NCBI GenBank assembly: GCA_021647535.1
Contig: JAKIUO010000129.1
Span: forward strand, 1-8,508
Direction: 5' to 3'
Source of the DNA: Hyphomicrobiaceae bacterium
Lineage (GTDB): Bacteria > Pseudomonadota > Alphaproteobacteria > Rhizobiales > JAKIUO01
Length of the DNA: 8,508 bases
Below are positions 6,155-8,508 of this stretch, piece after piece. Within the stretch, counting starts at the first letter, position 1; each line of letters begins with the position of its first letter. Below the pieces are notes generated by a model. It was not told the origin of the DNA and ran no database searches. It saw only the letters and a program-made list of their open reading frames with translations. The position numbers were made by a program, and so were the translations under genes.

Positions 6155-6167
6155 GGTCTTTGCCCTT

Positions 6168-6395
6168 CTAGCTTGCGCGCTTTCCCAGCGCCAGACTTAC
6201 AAGCTTGAGAAAAAGTAAAATCCAGGGTGAGCCGTGCATCAAAAGATCGCCAATATCAACCAACCTGTGGAGGTTTCCAGAAAACAACATACGCAACTTC
6301 TCGACAACATGCGGCTCAGGGACAAAGGGCGCCAGCCCAATGGTCAAGCACATTATGATGACAATAGTAAAGGGAATAGCATCCAGAATTTTCAT
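6168..6395 (-). CDS. Small two-helix membrane protein of unknown function
   Basis: A 75-residue protein with two hydrophobic segments (about 8-24 and 56-70), the first running directly into APFVPEPHVVEKLRML (22-37). The second half of that stretch is amphipathic, so the chain probably crosses the inner membrane twice with a short connecting domain. I recognise the APFxPEPHxxEKLxML block from short proteobacterial proteins that are often labelled 'RND transporter' in databases. That label is misleading, since real RND pumps exceed 1000 residues. No function is established from sequence. It starts 33 bases after rarA, with an AG-rich but weak ribosome site, and ends with TAG 13 bases before crcB. 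Conservation of the block and the tight operon spacing support a real gene. A link to fluoride export or to RarA is possible only by position. Confidence 0.8.
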   Translation of the reverse strand: MKILDAIPFTIVIIMCLTIGLAPFVPEPHVVEKLRMLFSGNLHRLVDIGDLLMHGSPWILLFLKLVSLALGKRAS

Positions 6396-6428
6396 ATTAT
6401 TTTCTTTTCAAGCCTTGTTAAATTTATC

Positions 6429-7736
6429 TCACTTGCGCTTTTTGCGAAGAGCGTCCCAATAGTCAAGCCTTTTCTGGATTTCGCGCTCATAGCCGCGGCT
6501 CACTGGCTGGTAATAGCTCTGGGCGGCAAAGCCATCTGGAAAATAGTTTTGACCGGAAAACCCATCCTCACAATCAGGGTCATATTCATATTCCGCGCCA
6601 TAGCCCTCTTGCTTCATAAATTTTGTCGGCGCATTTATAATGTGTTTGGGCGGGGCCAGAGATCCCGAGTTTTTGGCCGAACTCATGGCCGCTTTATAGG
6701 CTGCATAAACCGCGTTCGATTTGGGCGCTGTCGCCAGATAAACAACGCTCTGCGCCAGTGCCAGCTCGCCCTCTGGTGACCCCAAAAACTGATAGGCCTC
6801 CTTGGCGGCATTGGCCTGCAGCAGCGCATGAGGGTCGCCAAGCCCAATATCTTCGACAGCCATACGCACCAGACGCCGGGCGATAAACAAAGGGTCCTCC
6901 CCTCCAGCCAACATGCGCGCGAACCAGTAGAGCGCAGCTTGCGGATCAGACCCCCGGATGGCTTTATGCAAGGCACTTACCAGATTATAGTGCCCTTCAC
7001 CGCTTTTGTCATAAACAGGAGCCCGCCGTTGCACCAAGGCCACCAATTGCTGCGTATCAAGCAATTCGCCCTCTTTGGGAGCGCCCCGCATCACGTCTTC
7101 GACCAGATTGAAAACAGAGCGGCCATCACCATCCGCCATGTTGACAAGAGCGGCGCGGGCTTCTTTGTCGAGCGGCAAAACCCGCTCCAGATGGCGCTCT
7201 GCCTTTTGCAGCAATGTTTCAAGCCCACTCTCATCAAGGCGCTTGAAAGTCAAAACGCTGGTGCGCGACAGCAAAGCGGAGTTGAGCTCAAAAGAAGGGT
7301 TCTCGGTGGTCGCCCCCACCAAAACGATGGTGCCATCCTCAAGATGGGGTAAAAAACTGTCTTGCTGAGATTTGTTGAAACGATGGATTTCATCAACAAA
7401 CAACAATGTGCCGATTCCATCACGTCGCCGCTTTCCTGCTCGCTCAAAAACCTCGCGCAATTCTTTTACACCAGAGAAAATAGCAGAGATCTGCTCAAAA
7501 TGCAGATCCGTTTCATGAGCCAGCAAACGCGCGATTGTGGTTTTTCCAGATCCCGGTGGCCCCCAGAATATGACCGAACCCATTTGCTGCGTCCGCACCA
7601 TCGCACCCAAAAAACCCTTTTCCCCCAGCAAATGCTCCTGCCCCACAACCTCTGCAAGTTTTTGGGGGCGCAAACGATCTGCTAATGGCCTTGGCGCTTG
7701 GTTTTCAAGTCCCGCATTTTCAAATAGATCACTCAT
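6429..7736 (-). CDS. rarA: Replication-associated recombination protein RarA (MgsA)
   Basis: RarA is a tetrameric AAA+ ATPase of the clamp-loader group, related to eukaryotic WRNIP1/Mgs1, that acts at stalled replication forks and DNA ends. The 435 residues carry PLADRLRP at the N-terminus (17-24), Walker A GPPGSGKT (59-66), Walker B FVDEIHRF (113-120), sensor 1 GATTENPSFE (141-150), an arginine finger in LLSRTSVL (155-162) and a GDGR sensor-2 motif (203-206). The C-terminal half has the family oligomerisation region, with YDKSGEGHYNLVSALHKAIRGS and ARRLVRMAVEDIGLGDP. The length is normal. The ATG is 12 bases after the protease stop with no good ribosome site, so translation probably depends on ribosomes finishing the protease gene. 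Nothing looks damaged. Confidence 0.96.
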   Translation of the reverse strand: MSDLFENAGLENQAPRPLADRLRPQKLAEVVGQEHLLGEKGFLGAMVRTQQMGSVIFWGPPGSGKTTIARLLAHETDLHFEQISAIFSGVKELREVFERAGKRRRDGIGTLLFVDEIHRFNKSQQDSFLPHLEDGTIVLVGATTENPSFELNSALLSRTSVLTFKRLDESGLETLLQKAERHLERVLPLDKEARAALVNMADGDGRSVFNLVEDVMRGAPKEGELLDTQQLVALVQRRAPVYDKSGEGHYNLVSALHKAIRGSDPQAALYWFARMLAGGEDPLFIARRLVRMAVEDIGLGDPHALLQANAAKEAYQFLGSPEGELALAQSVVYLATAPKSNAVYAAYKAAMSSAKNSGSLAPPKHIINAPTKFMKQEGYGAEYEYDPDCEDGFSGQNYFPDGFAAQSYYQPVSRGYEREIQKRLDYWDALRKKRK

Positions 7737-7748
7737 TTTGATATAGGG

Positions 7749-8508
7749 TTATCGACCAAGGCTCATGGACAGGATATTTTTGCCCCGCTTGATCATAAAG
7801 CGCCAACGACGCGGGCGCTCTTTCAAGATTGTCAGTAAATCCGCAACGCGATCAATTTCCACGCCATTGATTTCAAGAATAATATCGCGTTGTACCAAGC
7901 CGATACGCCGGGCAAAAGAGCGTCGGCTTAACCCGAGCACCACGACACCAGACTGATCACTCATGGCGATTTCCTCAGCAAGCGCCGGAGACAGATTGGC
8001 GACCAGTGCTCCTGAGAACGGGTTTTTACCACTCAAACGTTTTTCGTTGCGCGGCGGCCTCTCTGGTGCCCGTATCAAAGAAACAGTCTTGCTAAAGTTT
8101 CTGCCATCGCGCCAGACCTTCATATCCACCACACCCCCCGTGCCATTGATCGAAAAATGGTAACGAAAGGCTTTGGCATCAAGAATAACATGATTATTAA
8201 CGGACAGGATCACATCCCCTACCCGCAATCCTGCATCGCGCGCCGGACTTTCATCGCCAAGACTGGATATAAAAACGCCAGTGGGTTTAGGCAATTGCAA
8301 ACCTTCAGCAATCGTCGAGGTCACAGTCTTGACGCTGCCGCCAAACCAGGGACGCTGAACCGTTCGACCGTGCCTTGCTGAATTAACAACCAGAGCCACC
8401 ATATTGGAGGGGATGGCAAAACCAATCCCCAGTGAACCACCAGATTTTGAGAAAATAGCCGTATTAATACCAACCAGATCGCCATTTACATCCACCAGTG
8501 CCCCACCT
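7749..8508 (-). CDS. degP: Do/DegP-family periplasmic serine protease, C-terminal part
   Basis: The gene runs off the right edge, leaving 252 residues plus one base. They begin with GGALVDVNGDLVGINTAIFS, the stretch that directly follows the catalytic serine in GNSGGALV; that serine lies just outside the window. After the rest of the trypsin-like domain (to about residue 45) come two PDZ domains. The first is about 53-142, with PARDAGLRVGDVILSVN; the second is about 165-250, with FARRIGLVQRDIILEINGVEI. Such proteases refold or degrade damaged envelope proteins as oligomers in the periplasm. Two PDZ domains fit the DegP/DegQ group rather than DegS. Any signal peptide would be outside the window. 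The first visible alternative start codon (GTG at 8495) is internal to the domain and is not the real start. It heads the minus-strand run that continues with rarA. Confidence 0.93.
   Translation of the reverse strand, partial: GGALVDVNGDLVGINTAIFSKSGGSLGIGFAIPSNMVALVVNSARHGRTVQRPWFGGSVKTVTSTIAEGLQLPKPTGVFISSLGDESPARDAGLRVGDVILSVNNHVILDAKAFRYHFSINGTGGVVDMKVWRDGRNFSKTVSLIRAPERPPRNEKRLSGKNPFSGALVANLSPALAEEIAMSDQSGVVVLGLSRRSFARRIGLVQRDIILEINGVEIDRVADLLTILKERPRRWRFMIKRGKNILSMSLGR

Noticed and set aside
6155..6167. Fluoride riboswitch ahead of crcB.
   Set aside because: The gap is only 13 bases, and no crcB-motif sequence is seen there or further upstream in the run.
6828..7352. Open frame of 174 codons on the plus strand opposite rarA.
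   Set aside because: It is antisense to conserved AAA+ motifs and has no ribosome site or recognisable domain.
1..8508. Genome-wide reassignment of TAG as a sense codon, suggested by the sufB amber codon.
   Set aside because: rluC (4762-4764) and the 75-residue gene (6168-6170) end at TAG exactly where their families end, and the next gene follows at once.

Overview
This looks like a piece of chromosome from an alphaproteobacterium of moderate GC content. The evidence is an ATP12-type F1-ATPase assembly factor, which outside mitochondria is essentially alphaproteobacterial, and two gene neighbourhoods familiar from that class: alpha/beta hydrolase / iscR / cysteine desulfurase / sufB, and Do-like protease / rarA / small membrane protein / crcB / rluC / HAD phosphatase / ATP12. 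I cannot assign it further. I see no mobile element, CRISPR array, tRNA, rRNA or prophage gene, and both ends cut through genes.

Region 1 (1-2546, minus strand) is the start of an iron-sulfur cluster assembly (SUF) operon, read right to left: iscR, a class I cysteine desulfurase, then sufB. The genes overlap by 4 and 1 bases. About 200 bases upstream of iscR is a promoter (TTGACT, 17 bases, TATATC) whose -35 box lies inside a near-perfect type 1 IscR operator, so the operon is probably autorepressed by Fe-S-loaded IscR. sufB is interrupted by an in-frame TAG at codon 179, where the family normally has Tyr. The reading frame continues with the expected Leu-Gly, but only 8 bases remain before the window edge.

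Region 2 (2308-2661) is the divergent intergenic stretch. It holds the suf promoter and operator, a 60-codon leader reading frame of doubtful status that ends 5 bases before iscR, and two mutually exclusive hairpins on the plus-strand side. Region 3 (2662-3306, plus strand) is a small alpha/beta hydrolase, the only plus-strand gene.

Region 4 (3317-8508, minus strand) is a compact run of seven genes with gaps of at most 33 bases: the C-terminal part of a Do/DegP-like periplasmic protease, rarA (replication-fork maintenance), a 75-residue two-helix membrane protein, crcB (fluoride channel), rluC (23S rRNA pseudouridine synthase), a HAD phosphatase with a short tandem repeat in its cap, and the ATP12 chaperone. 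It converges with the hydrolase across only 10 bases. The genes are functionally mixed housekeeping functions that are probably co-transcribed; I see no sign of a new defence or mobile system. The points most worth following up are the amber codon in sufB, the IscR operator architecture, the leader reading frame and the plus-strand hairpins.
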